DNA from: Bacteroidales bacterium
GTDB taxonomy: Bacteria > Bacteroidota > Bacteroidia > Bacteroidales > F082
DNA: 64,000 bases
Direction: 5' to 3'
Assembly: GCA_023229245.1 (NCBI GenBank)
Contig: JALNZU010000004.1
Location: 1 to 64,000 of the forward strand
Shown one piece after another: positions 37,812 to 46,473 of this stretch. Position 1 is the stretch's first letter; every line of letters begins with the position of its first letter. A program made the translations under genes and the position numbers. Below the pieces are notes generated by a model. That model saw nothing but the letters and a program-made list of their open reading frames with translations. It searched no databases and was not told the origin of the DNA.

Positions 37812-38483
37812 ATGAAACAGTATATCTTGAAAGTTATCTCAGTAGAAAAAGTTACCCATGATGTTTTACAGATCAGGCTTGAGAAGCCGGCGCATTTTCA
37901 ATTCAGGCCTGGTCAGGCTACTGATTTGGCAATTAATAAGGAGGGCTGGAAAAACGAGATACGGCCATTCACCTTTACCGCATTGCCAAGCGCTGACTAT
38001 CTGGAGTTTAACATCAAAACCTACCCACAGCATCAAGGTGTGACCAACCAATTGCTACAGCTAAAACCTGATGACGAGCTGATTATCAGTCAGCCATGGG
38101 GTACAATAGCATATAAAGGACCCGGCGTCTTTATTGCAGGAGGAGCAGGGATCACTCCATTTCTGGCTATCTTAAGGCTGCTGAACAGCGAAAATAAATT
38201 GGCCGATAATAAATTGATCTTTGCCAACAAAACGGCTAATGATATTATTCACAAAGAAGAGTTTGAGAATCTCTTAGGTGCTAATTTTATCAATATACTG
38301 TCGGATGAAGAGCATGCAACCTATGCACATGGGTTTATTAGCAAAGATTTCCTGCAGCAACATTTGGCCGGCCCAACACATTATTACTATGTATGCGGAC
38401 CGCGACCGATGATGAATAGTGTGCTTAATCAATTGCATGAGTTGGGCGTGAAAGATGAGTGGATTGTAAAAGAAGAGTTTTAA
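37812..38483 (+). CDS. FAD-dependent oxidoreductase, ferredoxin-NADP reductase type
   Basis: 223 residues. The FAD-binding beta-barrel has RPFTFTALP, and the NAD(P)-binding Rossmann half has GGAGITPFLAILRLL and the terminal YYVCGPRPMMNSV. There is no globin or 2Fe-2S domain, so it corresponds to the reductase module of flavohemoglobin/FNR-type proteins standing alone. It starts 2 bases after the DUF438 gene stop, so the two are co-expressed. A simple reading is that it supplies electrons to the DUF438/hemerythrin-like protein or another redox partner; that is inference. Confidence 0.9.
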   Translation: MKQYILKVISVEKVTHDVLQIRLEKPAHFQFRPGQATDLAINKEGWKNEIRPFTFTALPSADYLEFNIKTYPQHQGVTNQLLQLKPDDELIISQPWGTIAYKGPGVFIAGGAGITPFLAILRLLNSENKLADNKLIFANKTANDIIHKEEFENLLGANFINILSDEEHATYAHGFISKDFLQQHLAGPTHYYYVCGPRPMMNSVLNQLHELGVKDEWIVKEEF

Positions 38484-38535
38484 GTTATGAATGCATAATC
38501 TCAAAAATAAAAGATCATATCACCGAAGAATACAA

Positions 38536-38543
38536 TAGTTTTG
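38536..38543 (+). promoter_or_regulatory. -7 box before the first AhpD-like gene
   Basis: TAGTTTTG matches TAnnTTTG. A short imperfect inverted repeat (TGACAG at 38561-38566, CTGTGA at 38571-38576) lies just downstream of the expected transcription start and could be an operator. Confidence 0.35.
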
Positions 38544-38630
38544 TATTTTGCAAGGCGAGATGACAGAAACCTGTGATTGAATTGTCGTAACCGTTTTTTT
38601 TAAGTATTCATTATTTAATTTTTAGTTATT

Positions 38631-38960
38631 ATGGATCATTCTTTATATCCAAAGGCATCCAAGGAGTTGGCTGATCAACGTGCGGCTTTATCTCCCGAGA
38701 TGACTGAAGCATGGACGCAATTCAGTCGTACTGTTTTCAAAGAAGGTGTATTACCGGAGAAGACCAAGCAACTGATTGCTGTTGCTGTTGCACATGTTAC
38801 CCAATGTCCGTATTGTATCCGATCGCATACTAAACAAGCTTTGCGTAAGGGTGCCAGCAAAGCCGAGATTATGGAGGCTGTGTGGGTAGCTGCAGAAATG
38901 CGCTCCGGAGCTGCTATGGCACACTCGGCTATCGCACTTGACGAAATGAATAATATATAA
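38631..38960 (+). CDS. Carboxymuconolactone decarboxylase family protein (AhpD-like)
   Basis: 109 residues, all-helical. It has the AhpD-type redox motif C59-P-Y-C62 with H66 (QCPYCIRSH), plus the usual upstream ETK-like region (LPEKTKQLIAVAVAHV). Such proteins are thiol peroxidase/reductase-like and not true decarboxylases. It starts 148 bases after the flavoprotein gene and lies 2 bases before pncB, so the two are likely co-translated. A second, larger AhpD-like protein is encoded at 41136. Confidence 0.92.
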   Translation: MDHSLYPKASKELADQRAALSPEMTEAWTQFSRTVFKEGVLPEKTKQLIAVAVAHVTQCPYCIRSHTKQALRKGASKAEIMEAVWVAAEMRSGAAMAHSAIALDEMNNI

Positions 38961-38962
38961 AA

Positions 38963-40384
38963 ATGAAGGATGTTTCTTTTAGTATGGGGCTGTTTACCGA
39001 CCACTATGAACTGACAATGGCCGAAGGCTATTTTCATGCAGGGCAGAATGGAGGTACAGCAAATTTCGATTATTTCTTCAGAAAAAATCCTTTTGGTTCG
39101 GGATATACCGTGTTTGCCGGATTAGACGAACTGCTGGAAATGGTACTAGAGTTCAACTACGACCATAATGCCATTGATTACCTATCAACACGAGGCTTTT
39201 CGGATGATTTTTTAGAGTATCTGAAGACTTTCCGGTTTCAAGGCGATATATATGCACCTAAAGAAGGAGAAATAGTTTTCCCTAACGAGCCAATATTGAG
39301 AGTTACGGGTGATATTATCGAAACTCAACTTTTGGAAACACTGATACTGAATGTGTTGAATTTTCAATCGCTCATAGCAACCAAAGCTAACCGTATCCGG
39401 CAGTCGGCCGGTAATCGTTTGTTAATGGAGTTTGGTATGCGCAGGGCACAAGGTTGGGCTGCTGTAGCAGCCAGCAGAGCTGCTATCATAGGCGGAATTG
39501 ACAGCACATCAAATGTGGTGAGTGCCTACAGCTACGGAATACCTTCTACCGGAACTATGGCGCATTCATGGATACAAAGCTTTGAAGATGAGCTGACAGC
39601 TTTCAGGGCTTATGCCAAAACACATCCCGACGACTGCATATTATTAGTAGATACTTATCATACCCTGAAAAGTGGAATACCCAACGCAATAATTGTCGCA
39701 AAGGAGTTGGAAAAGACAGGCCATAAACTCAAAGGGATCAGATTGGATAGCGGCGACCTGGCCTACCTATCCAAACAAGCCAGAAAACGACTTGATGAAA
39801 ATGGCCTGGACTATGTGAAAATAGTAGCTTCCAATCAGTTAGATGAATATATCATCAAAAGCCTTATCGAGCAGGGAGCACCTATTGAGTCATTTGGAGT
39901 AGGAACTAATTTGATCACCGGTAGAAATGATGCGGCACTTGATGGAGTATATAAGCTTAGTCTGATACACGATCGACCTACATTAAAACTATCGGACGAC
40001 CTGATCAAGCTTACATTACCAGGCGAGAAAAAAGTACTTCGCTATTTCAACGGCCAAAATAAATTTTATGCCGATGCCATTGCATTAGCCCATGAGAACC
40101 TTAACGAGATAACAACTATTTATCATCCGCACGATGCCGAAAAAAATACCTCAGTGATTGAATTGACCAGCGAGGCTATACAATCAAAAGTCATGGATAA
40201 AGGTAAGAGACTATCTGAGAGAACTTCAATACAGCAAAGTTCGGACTACAGAAAACTACGCATCTCGCAATTGCCCGACGAACATAAGCGCTTTGAATAT
40301 CCACACTTATATAAAGTAGGTATTAGTGAAAAACTTATGCAAATACGCGATACATTAGTACGAAATATTAAAAAAGAAACATAA
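38963..40384 (+). CDS. pncB: Nicotinate phosphoribosyltransferase
   Basis: 473 residues. It makes nicotinate mononucleotide from nicotinate and PRPP (Preiss-Handler NAD salvage). Family motifs are GLFTDHYELTMAEGYF at the N terminus, FGMRRAQGWAAVAASRAA, the region SIGIPSTGTMAHSW (here YGIPSTGTMAHSW) and IRLDSGDLAYLSKQAR. Length matches the longer PncB2/Gram-positive-type forms. It directly follows the AhpD-like gene and precedes nicotinamidase pncA by 119 bases, giving a complete nicotinamide-to-NaMN salvage pair. Confidence 0.95.
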   Translation: MKDVSFSMGLFTDHYELTMAEGYFHAGQNGGTANFDYFFRKNPFGSGYTVFAGLDELLEMVLEFNYDHNAIDYLSTRGFSDDFLEYLKTFRFQGDIYAPKEGEIVFPNEPILRVTGDIIETQLLETLILNVLNFQSLIATKANRIRQSAGNRLLMEFGMRRAQGWAAVAASRAAIIGGIDSTSNVVSAYSYGIPSTGTMAHSWIQSFEDELTAFRAYAKTHPDDCILLVDTYHTLKSGIPNAIIVAKELEKTGHKLKGIRLDSGDLAYLSKQARKRLDENGLDYVKIVASNQLDEYIIKSLIEQGAPIESFGVGTNLITGRNDAALDGVYKLSLIHDRPTLKLSDDLIKLTLPGEKKVLRYFNGQNKFYADAIALAHENLNEITTIYHPHDAEKNTSVIELTSEAIQSKVMDKGKRLSERTSIQQSSDYRKLRISQLPDEHKRFEYPHLYKVGISEKLMQIRDTLVRNIKKET

Positions 40385-40503
40385 ATCAGACACAAGACTT
40401 TTTATTCCTATCCTGATATGGTAGGATAAAGAAATTATATTGAAAATGATGCTGTTATACTCTATAAAAATGTTAAAACAGCTTCACACATAAAATTTAA
40501 CCT

Positions 40504-41064
40504 TTGAATAAGATGAAAGCATTATTATTAGTTGACGTACAAAATGATTTTTGCCCTGGCGGCGCACTGCCTGCACCTTTTGGAGATGAGGTAGTGCCAG
40601 TGATTAACAGCCTGTTGGACTCTTTTGATTTGGTTGTCGCTTCCAAAGACTGGCATCCGCCACAGACAGTACATTTCGAGAAGTGGCCTCCGCATTGTGT
40701 GCGTGATACCCATGGGGCTGAGTTTCACCCCGGGCTGAAGGCAGAAAAGATAGACAAAATCTTTTTGAAAGGCACAGACGATAAAGATGATGGATACTCA
40801 GCTTTTGAGGCAACCAATGCCGATCTGACGGATTATCTACGTGGGAAAGGCATCAAACAGTTGTTTGTGACCGGCCTGACGACCGAATACTGTGTCAAGG
40901 AAAGCGTTATGGAAGCATTGCGACAAGGGTTTGAAACCTTTATGATAGAAGATGCAGTGAAGGGAATAGGTGTACATCCGGATGATATACCCAACGCCAT
41001 AAGCGACATGCAAAAAGCTGGGGCCAAAATGATAAGCTCGTATGACCTTTTGAAACCAAATTGA
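40504..41064 (+). CDS. pncA: Nicotinamidase
   Basis: 186 residues, isochorismatase-like hydrolase that deamidates nicotinamide to nicotinate. The catalytic Asp lies in LLLVDVQNDFCPGGAL, the metal-binding motif in SKDWHPPQTVHF, the catalytic Lys in IFLKGTDDKDDGYSAF and the nucleophilic Cys in TGLTTEYCVKESV. Its product is the substrate of the PncB encoded just upstream. No -7 box of the standard form was seen before it, so read-through from pncB is likely. Confidence 0.96.
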   Translation: MNKMKALLLVDVQNDFCPGGALPAPFGDEVVPVINSLLDSFDLVVASKDWHPPQTVHFEKWPPHCVRDTHGAEFHPGLKAEKIDKIFLKGTDDKDDGYSAFEATNADLTDYLRGKGIKQLFVTGLTTEYCVKESVMEALRQGFETFMIEDAVKGIGVHPDDIPNAISDMQKAGAKMISSYDLLKPN

Positions 41065-41135
41065 ATCAAACAACCGATATTACACTATATATGTACTAGT
41101 AAACAAATTTATTAATCTATAAAAACAACAACATA

Positions 41136-41609
41136 ATGAATGCTAGATTGAACTATGCCGGCGTTTCGCCCGAAGCATTACGTGCCATGTTGCACCTTGA
41201 AAAATACATGGCCGGTAGCGGTTTAGAACGTCCTTTATATGAATTGATTAAAATAAGGGCTTCACAGATCAACGGCTGTGCCTATTGTTTGGATATGCAT
41301 ACCAAAGATGCACGTCATGCCGGCGAGACAGAACAACGTATCTATGCGTTGAATGCCTGGCGTGATACACCTTTTTATACCGATCGTGAGAGAGCTGCTC
41401 TGGAATGGACAGAAGCTCTCACACTGATTTCCCAAAATAGGGTTGAAGACCAGTTGTATGAAGCCGTGAGCAAACATTTTAACGAAAAAGAGCTTGTAGC
41501 AATAACTATGGCAGTCATAGCTATAAATGGATGGAACCGGTTAGCTATCAGCTTTAGGACGCCAGCAGGAAGTTATCAGCCGGGCGACCACGACCATGCT
41601 CCCCATTAA
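41136..41609 (+). CDS. Carboxymuconolactone decarboxylase family protein (AhpD-like)
   Basis: 157 residues. Redox motif C48-A-Y-C51 with H55 (NGCAYCLDMHTKDAR), preceded by LYELIKIRASQI and followed by ERAALEWTEALT, the standard AhpD/YciW-type subfamily pattern. A His-rich end (GDHDHAPH) could bind metal. It lies 71 bases after pncA and 147 before the SenC gene. Together with the 109-residue paralogue it brackets the NAD-salvage genes. Confidence 0.92.
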   Translation: MNARLNYAGVSPEALRAMLHLEKYMAGSGLERPLYELIKIRASQINGCAYCLDMHTKDARHAGETEQRIYALNAWRDTPFYTDRERAALEWTEALTLISQNRVEDQLYEAVSKHFNEKELVAITMAVIAINGWNRLAISFRTPAGSYQPGDHDHAPH

Positions 41610-41756
41610 CAAAAGGCTGAACAACTCAATAAAAAACAGATAAATACTTTTTTAATGATATCCATATGATTATGGCTACAAGAGGAAATGGTATATCAAA
41701 ACAACTCAGTAGTATAATGATATTGGAATTACAACAAACGCTAAAATTATAAATCA

Positions 41757-42383
41757 ATGAAACGATGGTTGATATTCCTGTTTATCACAGGTTTAGCAGC
41801 GGCTTGTTCGCATCCGGTTGAGCGGCTGCCCGTGTATGGTAAAACGACCATAGTAGGCGAAGATACCCTGCATTCGGTGGTACGTCCATTTTCGTTTATC
41901 AATCAGGATAGCATAGAGATAACGAATCACAGCTTCGAATCGAGGATATATGTGACTGATTTTATTTTCTTGTCCTGCCCGAGTATATGTCCAATAATGA
42001 CCCAGCAATTGAAAAGAGTGTATGAGATGTACCGGACTGATCCAAATGTGTTCTTTCTTTCGCATACTATAGATCCTGAGAATGATACTATCCCCCGGCT
42101 CAAAGCTTATACAGAAGATTTGGGAATAGATTCGGATAAATGGTTTTTCGTTACCGGTGATAAAGACAGCATTTTTTCTATTGCCAACGATAGCTATTTT
42201 GCAACTGCATTTGCCGACAGTACAGCACCGGGCGGGTTTATACATAGTGGAGCCTTTCTGCTTATAGACACACACCGACAAATACGAGGAGCTTATGATG
42301 GAACCGATCCGGTAGAGGCTGAAAGACTGATGGATGACATACAAATTTTGCTTGCCGAAGAGTTTCCCCAACAATATAAATAA
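41757..42383 (+). CDS. SCO1/SenC family copper-binding lipoprotein
   Basis: 208 residues. The lipobox-like AAC at about residues 15-17 makes it a probable lipoprotein. A thioredoxin fold carries the copper-binding C-x3-C (LSCPSICPIM) and the distal His (GGFIHSGAFLL). SCO proteins deliver copper to the CuA site of heme-copper oxidase subunit II, which is encoded next (41-base gap). Its position at the head of the subunit II - subunit I pair is consistent with the norSY-senC arrangement. Confidence 0.92.
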   Translation: MKRWLIFLFITGLAAACSHPVERLPVYGKTTIVGEDTLHSVVRPFSFINQDSIEITNHSFESRIYVTDFIFLSCPSICPIMTQQLKRVYEMYRTDPNVFFLSHTIDPENDTIPRLKAYTEDLGIDSDKWFFVTGDKDSIFSIANDSYFATAFADSTAPGGFIHSGAFLLIDTHRQIRGAYDGTDPVEAERLMDDIQILLAEEFPQQYK

Positions 42384-42424
42384 CCTGTAAATCAATGAAT
42401 CATTAACTAAAAATTTAAACGACC

Positions 42425-42967
42425 ATGCACCAAAATTCTATTCTACTGCTTTTTTTCTTTTTAATGGGTATTGCTTTGATTGTCTTCACCTACATTTTCT
42501 TCTCATCGAAGAAAGCTGATCAGGGCATGTCGAACCCTTTGAAGAAGCGATTCTGGTTTTTTCTTATTTTAGTTTTCATACTAGGTATTTTTGCTTCGGT
42601 AACCATTCCCAATTCACCTTATTTTGCTCATGCAGGCGAGACACCTGCTAAGGTAGTCCATGTGGCTGCTGCCCAGTTTATTTTTTATATGTCTGAGCAG
42701 GCTATTGATCCGGCTAAGCCAAGTGGCCATCCTATTGAGTTGCCTGCGAATGAAGTGGTTGAGTTTCGTGTTACCAGCCTGGATGTAAATCATGGCTTTG
42801 CAATTTACGATGAAACGGGCAGACTTATCACACAAACACAGGCGATGCCAGGTTACGTGAACCGGTTGCGATACAAATTCGACCAGCCGGGTAAATACCA
42901 TGTCCTTTGCTTAGAATATTGTGGCATTGCCCACCAGATCATGCGTACTTCATTTACTGTTAATTAG
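42425..42967 (+). CDS. Heme-copper oxidase subunit II with CuA site (NorS-like)
   Basis: 180 residues. Two transmembrane helices (about 5-26 and 43-60) precede a periplasmic cupredoxin domain. All CuA ligands are visible: H123 (DVNHGFAIYD), then C162, E164, C166, H170 and M173 in CLEYCGIAHQIM. Subunit II accepts electrons from a cytochrome c or cupredoxin and passes them to subunit I. The short form (180 residues) resembles ba3-type and sNOR subunit II rather than the long A-type. It is 20 bases before the subunit I gene. The catalytic partner suggests NO rather than O2 as substrate. Confidence 0.9.
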   Translation: MHQNSILLLFFFLMGIALIVFTYIFFSSKKADQGMSNPLKKRFWFFLILVFILGIFASVTIPNSPYFAHAGETPAKVVHVAAAQFIFYMSEQAIDPAKPSGHPIELPANEVVEFRVTSLDVNHGFAIYDETGRLITQTQAMPGYVNRLRYKFDQPGKYHVLCLEYCGIAHQIMRTSFTVN

Positions 42968-42987
42968 CCAACTAAAACTGTATTATC

Positions 42988-44427
42988 ATGGAATCCATAA
43001 AAATAAAAAAGATTACCTCGGTGTGGATCATCACCGTACTAGTGTTGTTTGTTGCCTCTATTGTATTGGGTATTTTGATGCGACTCAATCAGGGTGGAGC
43101 CTTAAATCAGGCTCCTATAAATTTTTATTCTAATATGACTATTCATGGGCTTACTATGATAGGTATCTGGTTTGTAGCCGGTATGGCAGGTATTAATTTC
43201 CTGATGGAGCGTTATGTAAAAACCAGTTATAAAGCCAATCTTACTGCATTTATCCTCACAGTGATAGGTGTAGTGATGCTTTGGGTCATCACCCTTGTTG
43301 GGAAATTTCACGTAGCCTGGACTTTTCTGTATCCGATGCCGTTCAAAATAATGTGGGCTAAATGGGCAACACCAGCTTTTTTAGTTGCAATGTCGATATT
43401 ATCAATAGGATGGCTGATTTGGAGTATCAGCATGATGACACAGATACTGAAAAAATATTCTATTGCACAAGCGTTTGCCTGGCAGCATTTCACTAAAGAC
43501 CCATCCGTAAAGACCCCGCCTTTCATCCTGATATCTATGATCACCTTAGTTGGGGTGATCACTTGTCTGTTTGTAGCAGTAGTATTGATGGCGCTTTATT
43601 TTGCCGAGTTTTTGTCCAAAGGTAGTTTTGTGAATGATGCATTATTAATGAAAAACCTCACCTATTTTTTTGGTCATACTATTGCTAATGAAATGCTGTA
43701 TCTGGGCCTTGCCGTATTGTATGAGTTATTTGCCGAAGTAGGTGGCAAAGCAAAGTGGCAGACAAGCTGGTATGTGGCACTGGCCTGGAACTTTACCCTT
43801 ATTTTCATTCTGACAGCCTTTTTCCATCATTTGTATATGGACTTTGTACAGCCTGAAGGGTTTCAGATCATCGGACAGTTGGCCTCGTATATGGCCAGTT
43901 TGCCGGCAGCGGCAGTAACTGTGTTCAGTGTGTGGGTAGCGGTATATCGAACAAAGATCAAGTGGTCGCTGACTAATCTGTTATTCTTTATTGGAGTGGC
44001 AGGCTGGGTGATAGGTGGTTTCGGAGCTGTGATTGATGCAACTATCTCCAATAATGTAGTCTTACACAACACCTTATGGGTGCCTGCACATTTTCATTCT
44101 TATAATGTGATGGGAAATGTGTTGTTCAGTCTGGCCTTCTTCTATTGGTTTTCTATACAATTCACCGAAAAAGTGGTGAACGAACGACTTTCAAAGCTTG
44201 TCTTAAGTCTGCTGATCATCGGTGGTGCTGGTTTTCTGTTGGCTTTTTATCTCGGTGGTGCCGATTCTATCCCCCGCCGATACAGCAATTATCCGGCAGA
44301 GTTCACATCAGCTAAGCCATTGGCATTAGTCGGGGCAGCCTTTGCAACCGTATATCTGATTCCGATTCTGATTTTGTTTGTTACTATTACCAAACGATGT
44401 ATAAAAGTTTTGTTTTCTTCGCGCTGA
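42988..44427 (+). CDS. Heme-copper oxidase subunit I, probable sNOR-type nitric oxide reductase (NorY-like)
   Basis: 479 residues, about 12 transmembrane helices. Low-spin heme ligands are H53 (MTIHGLTMIG) and H370; CuB ligands are H230, H280 and H281 (FFHHLYMD); the active-site heme ligand is H368 (VPAHFH). The tyrosine four residues after the first CuB His, cross-linked to it in A- and B-type oxygen reductases, is missing: the sequence is H230-T-I-A-N234-E235. Loss of this Tyr is a known hallmark of NO reductases in this superfamily. With a CuA subunit II and flanking SenC genes, the set resembles the described norSY-senC (sNOR) clusters. Automated annotation would probably call it a cbb3- or ba3-type oxidase subunit I. 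Confidence 0.88.
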   Translation: MESIKIKKITSVWIITVLVLFVASIVLGILMRLNQGGALNQAPINFYSNMTIHGLTMIGIWFVAGMAGINFLMERYVKTSYKANLTAFILTVIGVVMLWVITLVGKFHVAWTFLYPMPFKIMWAKWATPAFLVAMSILSIGWLIWSISMMTQILKKYSIAQAFAWQHFTKDPSVKTPPFILISMITLVGVITCLFVAVVLMALYFAEFLSKGSFVNDALLMKNLTYFFGHTIANEMLYLGLAVLYELFAEVGGKAKWQTSWYVALAWNFTLIFILTAFFHHLYMDFVQPEGFQIIGQLASYMASLPAAAVTVFSVWVAVYRTKIKWSLTNLLFFIGVAGWVIGGFGAVIDATISNNVVLHNTLWVPAHFHSYNVMGNVLFSLAFFYWFSIQFTEKVVNERLSKLVLSLLIIGGAGFLLAFYLGGADSIPRRYSNYPAEFTSAKPLALVGAAFATVYLIPILILFVTITKRCIKVLFSSR

Positions 44428-45149
44428 TAGTTTTGCTAACTCACTCATCATCGGCTCAGAGCTTTTCCGATGCGATGAAAGAGGAGATCAATATCTATCA
44501 GAAAATTTATGATGCACCCTTGCAGGTGGCTGGAAAGCCACCTGCAAGTTTTAAAGAGTTTTATTCGCAGCAACCGTTTGTACTAGCTTTAGTTTTTACC
44601 CGATGCGTAGGAATATGTAGCCCGTTTTTGGTGAACCTGAAGGAAACTATACAACTACAGCCTTTTGAGAAAGATTTTAAAATAATTGTAGTCAGTTTCG
44701 ATCCATGGGATACGGCAGACGAAATGGAACTGCTTGCCCGCAACTTAGGATTGAAATCCGACCCAAAATGGATATTTGCCGTTACAGACAGCATTGACCA
44801 AATGAATCGTTCGCTTGGTTTTGATCCTGTTTGGGATAGTGTACGCATGCAGTTCGACCACGATGCCCTTTTAGTTGGAATCAATGGTGACGGCTATATC
44901 ACTAAAAAACTTATTGGACTTAGAGAGCGAAACGAGTTGAACCAATTAGTAGCAAGCATACATAATGTGTTTTCGCCTACTTATCGCCTGCCAAACCCTA
45001 ATATTCTATTCTCCTGTTTTAATTATGATCCGATAAGTGGTAAAAACAAACCCGGATTAGGCCTTGCCTTTCTTGCGTTACCAGCAGTGATGGCAGTAGG
45101 AGTGCTATTGATAGTCAGTATGTCTGTCAGAAAAAGAAAAATACTCTGA
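44397..45149 (+). CDS. Second SCO1/SenC family protein with C-terminal membrane anchor
   Basis: 250 residues. A signal peptide (about 1-20) is followed by a thioredoxin fold with C-x3-C (FTRCVGICSPF) and distal His (QFDHDALLVGI), then a segment SCFNYDPISGKNKPG and a C-terminal transmembrane helix (about 222-243) with a basic cytoplasmic end. The start overlaps the subunit I gene by 31 bases; it is kept because the overlapping part encodes the signal peptide. This points to translational coupling. It probably helps mature the CuA or CuB centre, so the locus has two different SCO chaperones. Confidence 0.88.
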   Translation: MYKSFVFFALIVLLTHSSSAQSFSDAMKEEINIYQKIYDAPLQVAGKPPASFKEFYSQQPFVLALVFTRCVGICSPFLVNLKETIQLQPFEKDFKIIVVSFDPWDTADEMELLARNLGLKSDPKWIFAVTDSIDQMNRSLGFDPVWDSVRMQFDHDALLVGINGDGYITKKLIGLRERNELNQLVASIHNVFSPTYRLPNPNILFSCFNYDPISGKNKPGLGLAFLALPAVMAVGVLLIVSMSVRKRKIL

Positions 45150-45246
45150 TTTTGGTATGTCTAATTAGCTTTGTACTTCACCGTAAAGCGACATAATTGC
45201 ATGAGTTTACAGAAAAGGCTGTTTTGATTACACTACTCACGCAAAT

Positions 45247-45268
45247 AGCTAAAGACTATTAGCTTTTT
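45247..45268 (+). terminator. Possible terminator of the NO-reductase-like cluster
   Basis: Six-base-pair hairpin AGCTAA/TTAGCT (45247-45252, 45259-45264) followed by a five-T run, 97 bases past the last stop. The stem is AT-rich and weak. Confidence 0.35.
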
Positions 45269-45387
45269 AATTGCAATCCAAATTCAGTATGATGTCTGAC
45301 AAGCAGATAGATTCAATCAAGCCAATATCAAATTATTTTTTTGGGAGTTTTCTGTTCACCTTTTCTGAAGACAAATTTTTTTAATCA

Positions 45388-46473
45388 TCAGCCTTTATAG
45401 AATGGCAGTTTGACGATGGTAGCCGGCATCAGCTTTTCCCGTATCTTGATATAGATACGGTCTCCTAACTTGCTGTGTTCTTTGGCTATGTAGCCCATTC
45501 CTATTCCTTTTTTCAGCATAGGCGACATAGTTCCTGAGGTTACTTCGCCAATTCGGGTTCCATCTTCTAAGCATATCTCGTGATGCTGGCGCGGAATGCC
45601 GCGTTCTAATTCAAAAGCTTTTAGCAACCGTTTAGTGCCATTGGTTTTATGTTCAAAATTCAGCTCACGGTCGATAAAGTCATTCCCGTCAGTAAACTTG
45701 GTGATCCAACCTAATCCTGCTTCGATAGGGGAAGTGGTTTCATCTATATCATTTCCGTAGAGGCAGTATCCCATCTCCAATCGGAGGGTGTCGCGTGCTG
45801 CCAGTCCTATAGGCTTGATTCCGTATGGTTCACCTGCTTTTAATATGGCTTTATATACCTTTTCAGCATCTTTATTATCAAGGTATATCTCACATCCACC
45901 TTCACCTGTATAGCCAGTTGTGGAGAAGAGTACATCAGATACTCCGGCAAATTCTATGTTGGTGAAGCTGTAGTGTTCCATTTCTGTGATTGGTGTATCG
46001 GTAAGCTCTTGCATAGCTTTCAAAGCCAAAGGCCCTTGAATGGCAAACACAGAAGTGCTGTCAGAAGTGTTGGAAAGCTTAGCACCTGTATCGTTATGTT
46101 GTTCTATCCAAGCCCAGTCCTTGTCGATATTGCTGGCATTGACTACCAATAAAAACCTGTTGTTCTCAAACCGATAAACTAAAAAATCGTCAACGATACC
46201 GCCTTTCCCATTAGGGAAACAACTATATTGTATTTTTCCTGGCTTTAACAGATTGATATCGTTAGAGCTTACTTTTTGAATTAACTCTATGGCACCTGAT
46301 CCTTCTATCCATATTTGTCCCATATGTGATACGTCGAAAACGCCAAGAGCTTTGCGTACGGTTTCGTGTTCAAGATTGATGCCTTCAAACTGTATAGGCA
46401 TTTCAAAACCTGCGAAAGGTACCATTTTAGCGCCCATTTCATGATGCAGGTGATTCAGAGCAGTCTTTTTCAT
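45388..46473 (-). CDS. gcvT: Aminomethyltransferase, glycine cleavage system T protein
   Basis: 361 residues. It releases ammonia and transfers the methylene group from lipoyl-GcvH to tetrahydrofolate. Motifs are AKMVPFAGFEMPIQFEG, GVFDVSHMGQI, NDINLLKPGKIQYSCFPNGKGG, the folate-site Asp region VDDFLVYRF, and TGYTGEGGCEIY. The C-terminal domain has GEVTSGTMSPMLKKGIGMGYI. Length fits GcvT (about 360). Standalone here; gcvH and gcvP are not in the window. No glycine-riboswitch-like structure was recognised upstream. Confidence 0.96.
   Translation of the reverse strand: MKKTALNHLHHEMGAKMVPFAGFEMPIQFEGINLEHETVRKALGVFDVSHMGQIWIEGSGAIELIQKVSSNDINLLKPGKIQYSCFPNGKGGIVDDFLVYRFENNRFLLVVNASNIDKDWAWIEQHNDTGAKLSNTSDSTSVFAIQGPLALKAMQELTDTPITEMEHYSFTNIEFAGVSDVLFSTTGYTGEGGCEIYLDNKDAEKVYKAILKAGEPYGIKPIGLAARDTLRLEMGYCLYGNDIDETTSPIEAGLGWITKFTDGNDFIDRELNFEHKTNGTKRLLKAFELERGIPRQHHEICLEDGTRIGEVTSGTMSPMLKKGIGMGYIAKEHSKLGDRIYIKIREKLMPATIVKLPFYKG

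Noticed and set aside
40409..40428. TATCCT/AGGATA inverted repeat between pncB and pncA
   Set aside because: Only 6 base pairs with an 8-base spacer and no T-run; may be chance, and no regulator fits.
41793..42395. 200-codon minus-strand frame opposite the first SenC gene
   Set aside because: The + strand frame has clear SCO motifs (C-x3-C and distal His); the minus frame resembles no family and is a shadow.
42988..44427. Plain ba3- or cbb3-type cytochrome c oxidase subunit I
   Set aside because: The H-x3-Y tyrosine is replaced by Asn and the SenC-flanked layout fits sNOR; kept as the alternative until a tree is made.
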